This document shows, in pieces, positions 15,527 through 22,485 of a DNA stretch of 64,000 nucleotides. The position numbers and the translations under genes are program-made. Under the pieces are notes generated by a model that was given only the letters and a program-made list of their open reading frames with translations, was not told the DNA's origin and ran no database searches. Positions within the stretch are counted from its first letter, which is position 1. Each line of letters opens with the position of its first letter. This DNA is from an uncultured Prevotella sp. GTDB lineage: Bacteria; Bacteroidota; Bacteroidia; Bacteroidales; Bacteroidaceae. Location of the stretch: NCBI GenBank assembly GCA_900314995.1, contig OMXK01000010.1:57832-121831 (forward strand), written 5' to 3'.

Positions 15527-16983
15527 TCCTGCGGGATGTTTTTAAGCACGTCGAGCAGATGATCCCATACCATCTGAACAGTCGGGATGAGGAGTCGCTC
15601 GTCGGGGGTGTGAACGAAGCGCAGGGTGGGGCCGAAGCTGACCATGTCGAGCTGCGGATAGCGCTCGGAGAAGAGTCCGCACTCGAGTCCGGCATGTATG
15701 CCGCGCACGACGGGAGCCTTGCCGAAGAGTTTCTTGTAGCTCTCCACCACGATCTCCTGCAGCTTCGAGTCGGCCCGCATCTTCCAGGCAGGATAGCCGT
15801 CGCCGCTGACGGCCTCTGCACCGGCAAGTTCAAAGACAGCCTGGATGGTGGCGCACATATTGTCGAGGTTCGACATCACGTTGCTTCGCTGTGAGGAGAG
15901 GATGTCGATCGTCGTCTCGCTGGTGTGGATGCTGGCGATGTTGCTCGAGGTCTCTACCATACCGCCCAGTGCCTCGTCCTGACAGATGGCATAGATGCCA
16001 TTGTCCACGGCTTGTACGGCCCAGATGAAGTTCTTGGCGACAGCGGGTTCGATGACAGGCTCTGCATCGGTGCTCTCCATGGCAAACACCATCTGCGTGT
16101 CGGTCACGTGGAATTCGTCCTCTACGTCTGCGGCAAACACATTCCAGTCGGCACGGACATTCTCCTTCAGGTCGTTGGGAACAGCGATCACGAAGTAACC
16201 GTCGCGCGGAATGGCGTTGTGCAGCTTGCCGGAGTGGAACTGTGCCAGCTGTACGCCCTCATAGCGCTTCATCGTCTGGAAGAGGAAACGAGCCAGGATC
16301 TTGATGGCGTTGGCGCGCTTCTTGTTGATGTCGTCGCCGGAGTGGCCGCCTACGAGTCCTTTCAGCGAGCCCTTGATGAAGAAACTGCCCGCTGCTGCCG
16401 GCTGACGCTTGAAGTTGAACTTAGCCGTCGTATTACGGCCACCGGCACAGCTGACGAAGATCTCGCCCTCGTCCTCAGAGTCGAGGTTGATCAGGTAGTC
16501 GCCGTTCATAAAGCCGGCCTTCATGCCTTCAGCGCCCGACAGTCCGGTCTCTTCGTCGCGGGTGAACACGCACTCGATTGGGCCGTGCTCGATATCGTCG
16601 CTGGCGAGGATGGCCAGCTCGATGGCACAGCCGATACCGTCGTCGGCACCGAGGGTGGTTCCCTCTGCCGTCAGCCATTCACCGTCGATATAGGTCTTGA
16701 TGGCGTCCTTGTCGAAGTCGAACGTCACGTCTACCAGTTTGTCGCACACCATATCCATATGGCTCTGCAGGATCACCGTCTTGCGGTTCTCCATACCCTT
16801 GGTGGCAGCCTTGCGGATCAGCACGTTGCCCGTCTCGTCAACTTTCGTCTCCAGTCCGTGGCTCTCGCCCCAGTTCTTCAGATACGCAATCATCTTCTCC
16901 TCGCGCTTCGAAGGGCGGGGAATTTCGTTAATCTTCGCAAATTGTTCGAAGACAACAGCAGGTTTTAAATCACTTTTATTCAT
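15523..16983 (-). CDS. pepD: Aminoacyl-histidine dipeptidase (PepD, M20 family)
   Basis: A 486-residue M20-type metallopeptidase matching PepD (peptidase D). Metal-site motifs are present: LQSHMDMVCD near residue 78, GADDGIGCA near 113, the catalytic Glu pair in TRDEETGLSG near 145, and LDSEDEGE. These enzymes release N-terminal residues from Xaa-His and other dipeptides in the cytoplasm. The length is usual for the family. The gene is transcribed divergently from the small membrane protein at 17060 and is coupled to the downstream lipoprotein. Confidence 0.95.
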   Translation of the reverse strand: MNKSDLKPAVVFEQFAKINEIPRPSKREEKMIAYLKNWGESHGLETKVDETGNVLIRKAATKGMENRKTVILQSHMDMVCDKLVDVTFDFDKDAIKTYIDGEWLTAEGTTLGADDGIGCAIELAILASDDIEHGPIECVFTRDEETGLSGAEGMKAGFMNGDYLINLDSEDEGEIFVSCAGGRNTTAKFNFKRQPAAAGSFFIKGSLKGLVGGHSGDDINKKRANAIKILARFLFQTMKRYEGVQLAQFHSGKLHNAIPRDGYFVIAVPNDLKENVRADWNVFAADVEDEFHVTDTQMVFAMESTDAEPVIEPAVAKNFIWAVQAVDNGIYAICQDEALGGMVETSSNIASIHTSETTIDILSSQRSNVMSNLDNMCATIQAVFELAGAEAVSGDGYPAWKMRADSKLQEIVVESYKKLFGKAPVVRGIHAGLECGLFSERYPQLDMVSFGPTLRFVHTPDERLLIPTVQMVWDHLLDVLKNIPQE

Positions 16984-17005
16984 TATTAATGATATTTTTG
17001 ACTGA

Positions 17006-17040
17006 TTTGGTCATAATTCGACATAAAATGCTTAACTTTG
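17006..17040 (+). promoter_or_regulatory. Promoter of the 17060-17910 operon
   Basis: TTTG at 17006-17009 and TAACTTTG at 17033-17040, 23 bases apart. The first ATG follows at 17060. Confidence 0.65.
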
Positions 17041-17059
17041 CAGCGCAAAATTACAAAAA

Positions 17060-17266
17060 ATGATTGAAACTCTGCTCGTAAGTACGTTAATAATTGCTAT
17101 AGGCATGGCATTTATACTGGTAAAAGTGCTTTTTCGCAAGGACGGCACCTTCTCTTCTCAGCATATTCACGACTCTGAGGCGATGAAGGAGCGCGGTATC
17201 CACTGCGTGATGGACCAGGATCGCGAGATGCGTACGGAAAGCAAGTTTGCCGTCAAGGAAAGATAA
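17060..17266 (+). CDS. Small single-pass membrane protein
   Basis: A 68-residue protein. Residues 3-25 form one hydrophobic helix (TLLVSTLIIAIGMAFILVKV), followed by a charged tail with FRKDGTFSSQHIHDSEAMKERG and a DQDREMR segment. It has its own promoter and lies 23 bases before an OmpH-like lipoprotein gene. Small proteins of this form are common in Bacteroidales, but no function is known to me. The topology suggests an inner-membrane anchor with a cytoplasmic tail. Confidence 0.75.
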   Translation: MIETLLVSTLIIAIGMAFILVKVLFRKDGTFSSQHIHDSEAMKERGIHCVMDQDREMRTESKFAVKER

Positions 17267-17289
17267 ACTTAAACATTAAATAATTGGAA

Positions 17290-17910
17290 ATGAAAAAGAA
17301 CATTCTCTGTGCGCTGGCCATCGCTGCTATGATGGTATCGTGCAACAATGCAAGCTCAAAGATGGACGAGCAGCCCTCATCGGGCGACGCTTCAGCATCG
17401 GGTATGAAAATCGCTTATGTTGAGGTCGACTCATTGATGACCCAGTATGACTTTGCAAAGGACTATAGCGTGACGCTTGAGAAGAAGTCGAACAATGCCC
17501 GCAACACGCTGACTCAGAAGGGCAATGCGCTTCAGGCAGCAGTAAACAACTTCCAGCAGAAGATCAACAACAACGGATTCCAGAGCCGTGAGCAGGCCGC
17601 TGGTGTGCAGGCTGCCATCGAGCGCCAGCAGCGCGACCTTCAGGAGCTGCAGGCCCGTCTTGAGAACGAGCTCGCTTCAGAGACCGCCAAGTTCAATGTG
17701 GCGCTTCGCGACTCTCTTCAGAACTTCCTCAATGCCTACAACAAAGACAAGCAGTTTGACCTGATCCTGTCGAAGGCAGGCGACAACATCCTGATGGCCA
17801 ACAAGAAGTATGACATCACCAACGATGTGATCAACGGTCTTAACAAGCGCTACAAGCCGGCAAAGAAGGTTGAAGCAGCCGAAGAAACCAAGAAAGAGGA
17901 GAAGAAGTAA
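17290..17910 (+). CDS. OmpH/Skp-family periplasmic lipoprotein
   Basis: The start is the ATG at 17290 (MKKNILCALAIAAMMVSC); an in-frame TTG six bases earlier is not needed. The lipobox MVSC gives a lipid-anchored protein. The mature protein has IAYVEVDSLMTQYDFAKDY, then a long coiled coil rich in Gln (about residues 60-140), and a C-terminal VDLIL-like segment (FDLILSKAGDNILMANKKYDIT), the OmpH/Skp arrangement. Skp proteins hold unfolded outer-membrane proteins in the periplasm. A lipid anchor is a departure from free Skp. The tail is lysine and glutamate rich. Confidence 0.87.
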   Translation: MKKNILCALAIAAMMVSCNNASSKMDEQPSSGDASASGMKIAYVEVDSLMTQYDFAKDYSVTLEKKSNNARNTLTQKGNALQAAVNNFQQKINNNGFQSREQAAGVQAAIERQQRDLQELQARLENELASETAKFNVALRDSLQNFLNAYNKDKQFDLILSKAGDNILMANKKYDITNDVINGLNKRYKPAKKVEAAEETKKEEKK

Positions 17911-17940
17911 TAATTCTTGTTTTACAATAGTGAATAATAA

Positions 17941-17979
17941 GAGGCGCCCTGAAATAGCTCGGGGCGCCTCGTTCGTTTT
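17941..17979. terminator. Terminator between convergent genes
   Basis: GAGGCGCCC (17941-17949) and GGGCGCCTC (17962-17970) form a 9-bp GC-rich stem followed by GTTCGTTTT. It lies between the OmpH-like gene and the convergent phosphatase gene. Confidence 0.87.
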
Positions 17980-18011
17980 AGTATCTTAGTAATCTAGCAG
18001 TTATTGTCTCT

Positions 18012-20051
18012 TTACCTGGCGACCACCAGCATCGTGATGTCGCTCTTCTGGGGCGTCGCGGCCGTAAATTTGGCGATGGCCTCTTTGATGTTCTGGATGA
18101 AGGGCTTCGGCTGCGGGTTCAGCTTCAGGGCCTGCAGGGCCGAGCCGCGAACCATCTTGGCGCCAAAGGCCTTCCCGTCGCCGTTCTCTGCCGCAGCCAG
18201 TCCGTCGGTAAAGCAGAAGAGCATACTGCCGTTCGCCAGTTCGGTCTCCTGTGTGGTGTAGCTATAGTCAGCATCCACGCCCAGGGGCTTGCACTCGTCC
18301 GTTGCCAGCGTGCCCACCTCGTCTTTCAGCAGTAGCGGAGCGTGGTGCCCTGCGCTGCAATAGGCGAGCTTGCCCGTCTTGAGGTCGAGTGTGCCGATAA
18401 ACAGCGCCACGCCCGCCTTGAGTGCCTCCTGTCCCGTCAGCGCCTTGTTGATGGCCGTGGCCATCTTTCCCGGGTCGGTCTCAAAGGCCGCTACTGCCCG
18501 GAATGTCGCACGGGCAGTCTCTGCAGCGAGTGATGTCAGGATCTCCTGCTCAAGGGCACTGCCGATACAGAACACGAGTTTGTCGTCCTTCAGCAAATAG
18601 TCGCAGAGGTCGCTGCCGATGCCGTTGCCGGGAATCTGCTGAACGTCGATTCCGAGACCTTTGTAGTCGGGTAGGGGCTTGGGCTGCAGGTACTGCTGCA
18701 ACTGGCGGCTGATGCGCACTTCCGTCTCCTTGCGCTCTTTGATGGTGGTATCCTTCTCCAGCTGGTCGTAGTCGGCCTTGAGCTTCATGTGGGCCACCTT
18801 CAACTGATGGTTGGCGAAGCGGCGATACAGGGCATAGCCCAGGAAGCAGAGCACGAGGATGCCGAGTGCTGCCCACAAGCCCATCTGTCGCTGGCGCGTT
18901 TCCTTGGCCTGGTTGGCTATCATCTGTTCCACTTCGCGCACAATGGTGACTTGTTCCTCCTCCTGTATCTGTTTCTCCTGTGCAAGCGCCTTGCCGAGGG
19001 CGTCGCTGATCTGCAGGCTCACGGCGACAGCCGAGTCTCTGCGGCCGGCCATCTGGTTGGCGTGGTATTTCTTCAGCACCAGACTCTCTATGTCGTCCAG
19101 CGTGTAGCTCTTCTGCTTGTCGCCCAGCAGGGCATCCAGGCTGCGGTAGTTGTCGGCAGCCTCTACCCAGCGGTTGGCGGCCGTCAGATAGTCGTTGGCG
19201 GTGATGCGTCCCTCGGGCGTCTTGCTGAATTCGGTCTCCTTATAGTCGTCATACACCTGCTTCGCCTCGTCCTCCTTGCCCATGCCGTTCAGGGCGATGG
19301 CCTTGTAGATGTTGAAGCGTCCCAGCTGCTTGTCCACATAGCCGGGGTCGGTGCCCTGGCGCTGCTGATACTGGCTCAGCAACTCTCCGAACTTGGCAAT
19401 CCAGTCGTTGGCCTCCTTGTATTTCTGAGTGGTGTTGCAGGCATAGACGATGTTGATCAGTCCGGCGATGGCATCCTTGTACGAAGCGTCGGTACGGTTG
19501 TTTTCCACGTTGGCCAGATGCTTCTGGTAGGCACGGTCGAAGCCGTCTTCCGTCGCCTCGCCGTTATTGCCGAGACCAGCCTGACAGCAGCCGATGTAGA
19601 TGAGCAGGTTGATATAGTCGCTCGTCGAGTCGCATTTCATCTCCTCCAATTTGGCAGCGGCAGGCACGGCCGATTCCAGGGCGATCGCATAGTCGCCTCT
19701 CAAGGTCAGCAAGTTTGCCAGGCGACTGGCCGACTTGGCATACACGTCCATATCTCCCTCTCTATCAGCGTTATCTATCGAAGCCTTCCAGTAGAATTCC
19801 GCCATGCGCTTCTTGTCCTGGTGGTCGCTGGCATAGCCCCGCCAGTAGTAAGCCGTTGCAGCTGTCAGGCTCCCTTCCTTCTCCAGACTGTCGGCCAACT
19901 GCATCAACTCATCGTAGTGCCTGGCTTTCTGCGCCGATTCTACGAGCTGGTTCGCTTTCTCACATTGCTCCTTGCTAGCCTTGTTCCCGCAGCCCGTTGC
20001 GAGCACTGCGGTCATCACCGTGGCGAGCAGCCATACTTTTCCTTGTCTCAT
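18012..20051 (-). CDS. TPR lipoprotein with a cytoplasmic SpoIIE/RsbU-type phosphatase domain
   Basis: About 679 residues from ATG 20051; an upstream in-frame start at 20120 lies beyond the promoter and is rejected. The N-terminus (MRQGKVWLLATVM, then ATGC) looks like a lipoprotein or signal anchor. Helical TPR-like repeats fill about residues 25-330. A transmembrane helix (MGLWAALGILVLCFLGYALY) is near residue 395. A coiled coil and a PP2C-type SpoIIE domain follow to the end, with GSDLCDYL, SAGHHAPLLL and FTDGLAAAENGDGKAFG motifs. This predicts an envelope sensor that controls dephosphorylation of a cytoplasmic partner, perhaps an anti-anti-sigma factor; no such partner is adjacent. Confidence 0.87.
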   Translation of the reverse strand: MRQGKVWLLATVMTAVLATGCGNKASKEQCEKANQLVESAQKARHYDELMQLADSLEKEGSLTAATAYYWRGYASDHQDKKRMAEFYWKASIDNADREGDMDVYAKSASRLANLLTLRGDYAIALESAVPAAAKLEEMKCDSTSDYINLLIYIGCCQAGLGNNGEATEDGFDRAYQKHLANVENNRTDASYKDAIAGLINIVYACNTTQKYKEANDWIAKFGELLSQYQQRQGTDPGYVDKQLGRFNIYKAIALNGMGKEDEAKQVYDDYKETEFSKTPEGRITANDYLTAANRWVEAADNYRSLDALLGDKQKSYTLDDIESLVLKKYHANQMAGRRDSAVAVSLQISDALGKALAQEKQIQEEEQVTIVREVEQMIANQAKETRQRQMGLWAALGILVLCFLGYALYRRFANHQLKVAHMKLKADYDQLEKDTTIKERKETEVRISRQLQQYLQPKPLPDYKGLGIDVQQIPGNGIGSDLCDYLLKDDKLVFCIGSALEQEILTSLAAETARATFRAVAAFETDPGKMATAINKALTGQEALKAGVALFIGTLDLKTGKLAYCSAGHHAPLLLKDEVGTLATDECKPLGVDADYSYTTQETELANGSMLFCFTDGLAAAENGDGKAFGAKMVRGSALQALKLNPQPKPFIQNIKEAIAKFTAATPQKSDITMLVVAR

Positions 20052-20078
20052 ATTTATAGCAATAATGGTTTTCTTTTG

Positions 20079-20110
20079 CAAAGTTACGAATAATCGCCGA
20101 ACTATCCAAA
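20079..20110 (-). promoter_or_regulatory. Promoter of the TPR/SpoIIE gene
   Basis: On the minus strand TTTG (20110-20107), 20 bases, then TAACTTTG (20086-20079): full consensus. The ATG is at 20051. Confidence 0.8.
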
Positions 20111-20138
20111 TACTTTCCAATACTTTTCTTCAAAAAAC

Positions 20139-20170
20139 TTTGGCGGAATCAAAAATAATGTCTAACTTTG
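20139..20170 (+). promoter_or_regulatory. Promoter of the three-gene micro-operon
   Basis: TTTG (20139-20142), 20 bases, then TAACTTTG (20163-20170): full consensus, back to back with the promoter on the other strand. The first ATG is at 20209. Confidence 0.78.
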
Positions 20171-20208
20171 CACCATCAACTTTGATTATTTACTTAAATA
20201 TAGTGCTT

Positions 20209-20292
20209 ATGAAAAAGAAAAAAGCAGAAAATTGTGTAAAATCAGGCAAAATGCTTGGTAGTGTCGAACATTTTAATTACTTTTGCCGATGA
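20209..20292 (+). CDS. 27-residue leader or small protein
   Basis: A short frame, MKKKKAENCVKSGKM to FNYFCR, begins 39 bases after the promoter -7 box. Its TGA stop at 20290-20292 overlaps the ATG of the next gene (ATGA), the classic sign of translational coupling. The peptide is basic and has two cysteines but no membrane helix. It may serve mainly to carry ribosomes to the next start. Coding is inferred from position and overlap. Confidence 0.5.
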   Translation: MKKKKAENCVKSGKMLGSVEHFNYFCR

Positions 20293-20570
20293 GTACGAGG
20301 CGTGAACGGGGTAAGTCCCAAAGCGCTCAGCAGAGCAGACTGTCAGGGATGCAAGAAGTCAGAGTTGTCTTCAAGGATACAAAATCCAGAAAAGAGAAAT
20401 TCAGTAACTATTTGATTGACATATCCAAGTATGTGATGACAGGTGTTGTAATTGCCTCTCTCTTTAAAGATCTAACTGACAATAAGGTGTTGATCTATTT
20501 GTTAGGTTTGTTTATTGCCTTTACGTCGTTAGGAGTTGGAATGGTATTAACAAGTAAGAAGAAGGAATAG
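20289..20570 (+). CDS. Small two-helix membrane protein (DUF6722-like)
   Basis: 93 residues from ATG 20289; a TTG six bases earlier is the only longer alternative. The first 45 residues are polar and basic (MSTRRERGKSQSAQQ, KDTKSRKEKFSNY). Two hydrophobic helices follow (KYVMTGVVIASLF and NKVLIYLLGLFIAFTSLGVGMVL) with a KKKE tail. The layout resembles the DUF6722 family of Bacteroidota small membrane proteins, which has no known function; that match is from memory. It is coupled to a 27-residue frame upstream and followed by a 36-residue frame. Confidence 0.7.
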   Translation: MSTRRERGKSQSAQQSRLSGMQEVRVVFKDTKSRKEKFSNYLIDISKYVMTGVVIASLFKDLTDNKVLIYLLGLFIAFTSLGVGMVLTSKKKE

Positions 20571-20573
20571 CGT

Positions 20574-20684
20574 ATGGGAGTTTATTTAGTAGCTTTGACG
20601 GTCGGTGTGCCGTGCTTGATCTTTCTGTTGTATTGTACAACTCCTGCTGGCAGGAGGTGGATGAGACAGAACAACCTTCTATAG
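20574..20684 (+). CDS. 36-residue membrane peptide
   Basis: ATG 20574 to TAG 20682-20684, starting MGVYLVALTVGVPC and ending RRWMRQNNLL. It is one hydrophobic helix with a basic, tryptophan-containing tail (PAGRRWMRQ), three bases after the preceding gene's stop. It is too short for ordinary gene finders. The strong helix-plus-basic-tail pattern and the tight spacing suggest a real small protein, possibly a partner of the two-helix protein. Confidence 0.6.
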   Translation: MGVYLVALTVGVPCLIFLLYCTTPAGRRWMRQNNLL

Positions 20685-20705
20685 TATTTTAAACTCAAAA
20701 GCTTC

Positions 20706-20729
20706 ACCTCGGGGCCTGGCCCCAGAGGT
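20706..20729. repeat. GGGGCC-type intergenic palindrome
   Basis: ACCTC-GGGGCC and GGCCCC-AGAGGT arms are nearly perfect inverted repeats. The core is the same as in the palindromes at 13972, 26376 and 48295. It sits just before a second, stronger hairpin. Confidence 0.7.
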
Positions 20730-20736
20730 AATCAAA

Positions 20737-20775
20737 AAGGGCTGACAGGATTCGATTATCTGTCAGCCCTTAATC
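20737..20775. terminator. Bidirectional terminator between micro-operon and smalltalk gene
   Basis: AAGGGCTGACAG (20737-20748) and CTGTCAGCCCTT (20760-20771) form a perfect 12-bp stem with an 11-base loop. An A run precedes it and TAATCTTT follows. It ends both the micro-operon and the convergent smalltalk/HU transcript. Confidence 0.87.
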
Positions 20776-20776
20776 T

Positions 20777-20890
20777 TTAGATTACGAATGGTCCGTACCC
20801 CATGCAACTCGTGGTCGTGATGGCCGTCAAAAAGGCCGTGAGTGCAGCTACTACAACCTTTACTGCAATCTCAATGATGCGTTTCTTCAT
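20777..20890 (-). CDS. Smalltalk-family peptide (37 residues)
   Basis: Minus-strand frame from ATG 20890 to TAA 20779-20777, starting MKKRIIEIAVKVVVAALTAF, then LTAITTTSC and a short MGYGPFVI tail. A basic start, one hydrophobic helix containing ALTAFLTAI and a TSC end match the Bacteroidota 'smalltalk' family, which is typically found beside HU-type genes, as here. A strong Shine-Dalgarno (AGGGAGGTG) lies just upstream. The TTSC could be a lipobox. No function is established. Confidence 0.85.
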   Translation of the reverse strand: MKKRIIEIAVKVVVAALTAFLTAITTTSCMGYGPFVI

Positions 20891-20910
20891 CTTGGTTCAC
20901 CTCCCTTCGG

Positions 20911-21459
20911 TTAAGGATTCTGCGTCTGCTGCTCGAGGATCCAGTCATCGAGTGGGGTGACCTTCTTGATGTACTTCTTCTTCGAGGGATCGGTCTCTTC
21001 GGGAGTGAGGTCAATCTTCTCCTCGACGCCGTAGGTGGCGAGTGAGCACTGATCCTTGAAGGTGCGCGAAGTGATGTCATCGTCGCTGACGCCTTCGGGA
21101 CGGAAGCGGATGTGCACGCCCTTCACGTAAGTGTTCGCGTTCCACTTACCCTCCAGCAGGGCAGCCCTGGTGATACCCTCCTTGGTGCTCTCTACCGTAG
21201 GCCAGAAGATGCCCAGACCGTCGATCTTGATGGGGTTGCCCTGTGCGATGAGCTCGATCATACAGCTCGCCATCTTGATGAGCACGCCCTCGATGATGTC
21301 GCGCGAGTAGACGCACTGGTGCTCGCTCATGTGCTTGGCCAGACCTCGGAGCGTGATGGTCTCCTTCTCGACCGCCTTGGGGTAATACTTGCCGTAACCG
21401 GGGTTGTTGGCGTTGATGTTCTTACGAATGTTGATTAGAAACTGTGGACTCTGTACCAT
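20911..21459 (-). CDS. HU-HIG family DNA-binding protein
   Basis: A 182-residue protein with an HU-like fold in its first 125 residues: KYYPKAVEKETITLRGLAKHMSEH, then SRDIIEGVLIKMASCMIELIAQG and GLGIFWPTVES. This is the arrangement of the HU-HIG family of Bacteroidota, longer than ordinary HU. A polar, acidic tail follows. GGAGA, 6 bases before the ATG, is a usable Shine-Dalgarno. HU proteins bend and bind DNA. It is followed after 20 bases by a smalltalk gene and lies opposite a DUF4248 gene, the usual company of this family. Confidence 0.88.
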   Translation of the reverse strand: MVQSPQFLINIRKNINANNPGYGKYYPKAVEKETITLRGLAKHMSEHQCVYSRDIIEGVLIKMASCMIELIAQGNPIKIDGLGIFWPTVESTKEGITRAALLEGKWNANTYVKGVHIRFRPEGVSDDDITSRTFKDQCSLATYGVEEKIDLTPEETDPSKKKYIKKVTPLDDWILEQQTQNP

Positions 21460-21481
21460 AATTGATTCTCCTTTTTTTTAA

Positions 21482-21547
21482 TTAAACATAAGCTTTGTAG
21501 TTCTCGTTGTTCATCTTCAGATCATCCGGCCTGCGCACTGCCTTCAT
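21482..21547 (-). CDS. 21-residue upstream frame in the HU-HIG leader
   Basis: Inside the roughly 100-base leader of the HU-HIG message, ATG 21547 opens 21 codons (MKAVRRPDDLKMNNENYKAYV) ending 22 bases before the HU ATG. Basic and acidic residues are mixed and no helix is seen. It may regulate translation of the gene or be chance; the frame is clean and uses common codons. Confidence 0.4.
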   Translation of the reverse strand: MKAVRRPDDLKMNNENYKAYV

Positions 21548-21565
21548 CTCTTCTGAATCACGATA

Positions 21566-21597
21566 CAAAATTAGCCATTTTTCTTGAATTGTGCAAA
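21566..21597 (-). promoter_or_regulatory. Promoter of the HU-HIG/smalltalk operon
   Basis: On the minus strand TTTG (21597-21594), 20 bases, then TAATTTTG (21573-21566), full consensus. The HU ATG is about 107 bases further on. Confidence 0.78.
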
Positions 21598-21699
21598 TAA
21601 TATAATCATACGAAAGTACTTATAGCAACTTAATAGTACTTATGAGTACTTATACTAATTATTTTGCGCTTTTTGTGCCGATTTCTCGCTAATTTTTTG

Positions 21700-21707
21700 T
21701 ATCTTTG
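21700..21707 (+). promoter_or_regulatory. Promoter -7 box of the DUF4248 gene
   Basis: TATCTTTG is a perfect -7 box 34 bases before the ATG at 21742; a TTTTG is at 21671-21675. Confidence 0.65.
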
Positions 21708-21741
21708 CAATGTGAACCAATAACCATCAACCTTGTATAAT

Positions 21742-21942
21742 ATGGCACAGACAGTAAAATCTTTCGGTCGCATGGAGCTTGCGCAGCTTTATTTCCCCTG
21801 CATCCTGCCGCGCTCGGCCTGGCAGAAGTTGAAGTCACTCCTTATGGAAGATCCCGCCCTTCAGCACCTTTCGTCGCTGAAACGCAGGTCGTTCCTGCCG
21901 TCGGAAGTAAACATTATTTACCAACGGCTCGGGCACCCCTGA
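21742..21942 (+). CDS. DUF4248 family protein
   Basis: 66 residues from ATG 21742 (MAQTVKSFGRMELAQLYFPC). The frame could start three codons earlier at a TTG, but the ATG matches the family's usual N-terminus. The pattern GRMELAQLYFP, AWQKLKSLL and a C-terminal FLPSEVNIIYQRLG identifies DUF4248, a small helical Bacteroidota family without known function, often encoded opposite HU-HIG genes. It has its own promoter, divergent from the HU operon. Confidence 0.85.
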   Translation: MAQTVKSFGRMELAQLYFPCILPRSAWQKLKSLLMEDPALQHLSSLKRRSFLPSEVNIIYQRLGHP

Positions 21943-22110
21943 ACCGCCCCGTTTTAGGGACTTTTTGATGATTTCTGCTCAATCGTAATGCGAGCATCGT
22001 TCCGCTTACGGTTGAAGAGGCTTCCGCTTACGAGGGAATTGAAGATTGCTACCAGGGGATTCCGGAAGACAGTTGGTTTGCTTAATATTGTAAGGTAATT
22101 TTATCTATAA

Positions 22111-22269
22111 TGCCAAGTGCCAAAGTGCCAACCCAGATTTTCGTAACTGAATGCCCTAAACCTCTCTATATATCTTTTAATATTATATATATTATAATAT
22201 ATATAATATTAATATAATAGTGCAGCATTGGTGGATATGCAAACGGAAATGGCATTTTGGCACTAGGCA
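22111..22269. repeat. TGCCAA triplets facing each other around an AT palindrome
   Basis: Left: TGCCAA at 22111, 22118 and 22126 (steps of 7 and 8). Right, on the other strand: ATGGCA, TTGGCA and TAGGCA at 22249, 22257 and 22264 (steps of 8 and 7). The two sets are mirror images about the AT palindrome near 22194. A third triplet is at 28230. Regular spacing and mirror symmetry resemble iterons or a clustered protein-binding site. Confidence 0.65.
22177..22212. repeat. Perfect 36-base AT palindrome
   Basis: Every base from 22177 to 22212 is A or T, and the left half is the exact reverse complement of the right half, with the axis between 22194 and 22195. It would extrude or melt easily. The A/T-only content and the flanking triplets argue against an ordinary terminator. 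Confidence 0.85.
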
Positions 22270-22330
22270 CTATTGCCTCGAAAAGCCGGATGGAATTTTG
22301 CTTTACAGCATGTTTGCTTGAAAGAAAATA

Positions 22331-22376
22331 GGGTATCTGTTTGTGGTATTGGGAGATACCCCGCAGAGGGCTCTGC
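22331..22376. repeat. Two adjacent hairpins
   Basis: GGGTATCT (22331-22338) pairs with AGATACCC (22354-22361), and GCAGAG (22363-22368) pairs with CTCTGC (22371-22376). No T run follows on the plus strand (ATTTAAT). The role is unknown; possibly a leader structure or termination of a weak transcript. Confidence 0.5.
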
Positions 22377-22437
22377 ATTTAATATTTATTAGCAGAAAAT
22401 CCTTCGATTTTTATTTCTCCGTTTGGAGATAATTGAC

Positions 22438-22445
22438 TACCTTTG
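22438..22445 (+). promoter_or_regulatory. Promoter -7 box for the 22.5-23.6 kb genes
   Basis: TACCTTTG matches the -7 consensus; no TTTG is found 20 bases upstream (TTTC is at 22415). It could transcribe the frames from 22486 to 23547. Confidence 0.55.
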
Positions 22446-22485
22446 CAACTGTTTTGGTCTAATCAGCCAATTCCCACTTTAAACA

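Larger units (their letters stand above)
21943..22485. other. Gene-free region with TGCCAA triplets, AT palindrome and hairpins
   Basis: No credible gene is seen in these 543 bases. The region holds two CCGCTTACG copies (22012-22020, 22024-22032), a TGCCAA triplet (22111), a 36-base AT palindrome (22177), an inverted triplet (22249), a GGGTATCT/AGATACCC hairpin (22331-22361) with an adjoining GCAGAG/CTCTGC hairpin (22363-22376), and a -7 box at 22438. A weak 70-codon minus-strand frame is rich in Tyr and Ile from the AT palindrome and is not credited. Confidence 0.7.

Noticed and set aside
15925-16968. A 347-codon open frame opposite pepD
   Set aside because: It is the complementary strand of a clear PepD gene with all M20 motifs; no family or start signal fits.
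18789-20093. A 434-codon open frame opposite the TPR/SpoIIE gene
   Set aside because: Same reason: a shadow of a well-supported gene, with composition typical of antisense GC-rich code.
22177-22212. AT palindrome as a rho-independent terminator
   Set aside because: No GC in the stem and no gene ends just before it on either strand.
22166-22378. A 70-codon minus-strand frame crossing the AT palindrome
   Set aside because: Its Tyr/Ile-rich end is the AT palindrome translated; no start signal or family.
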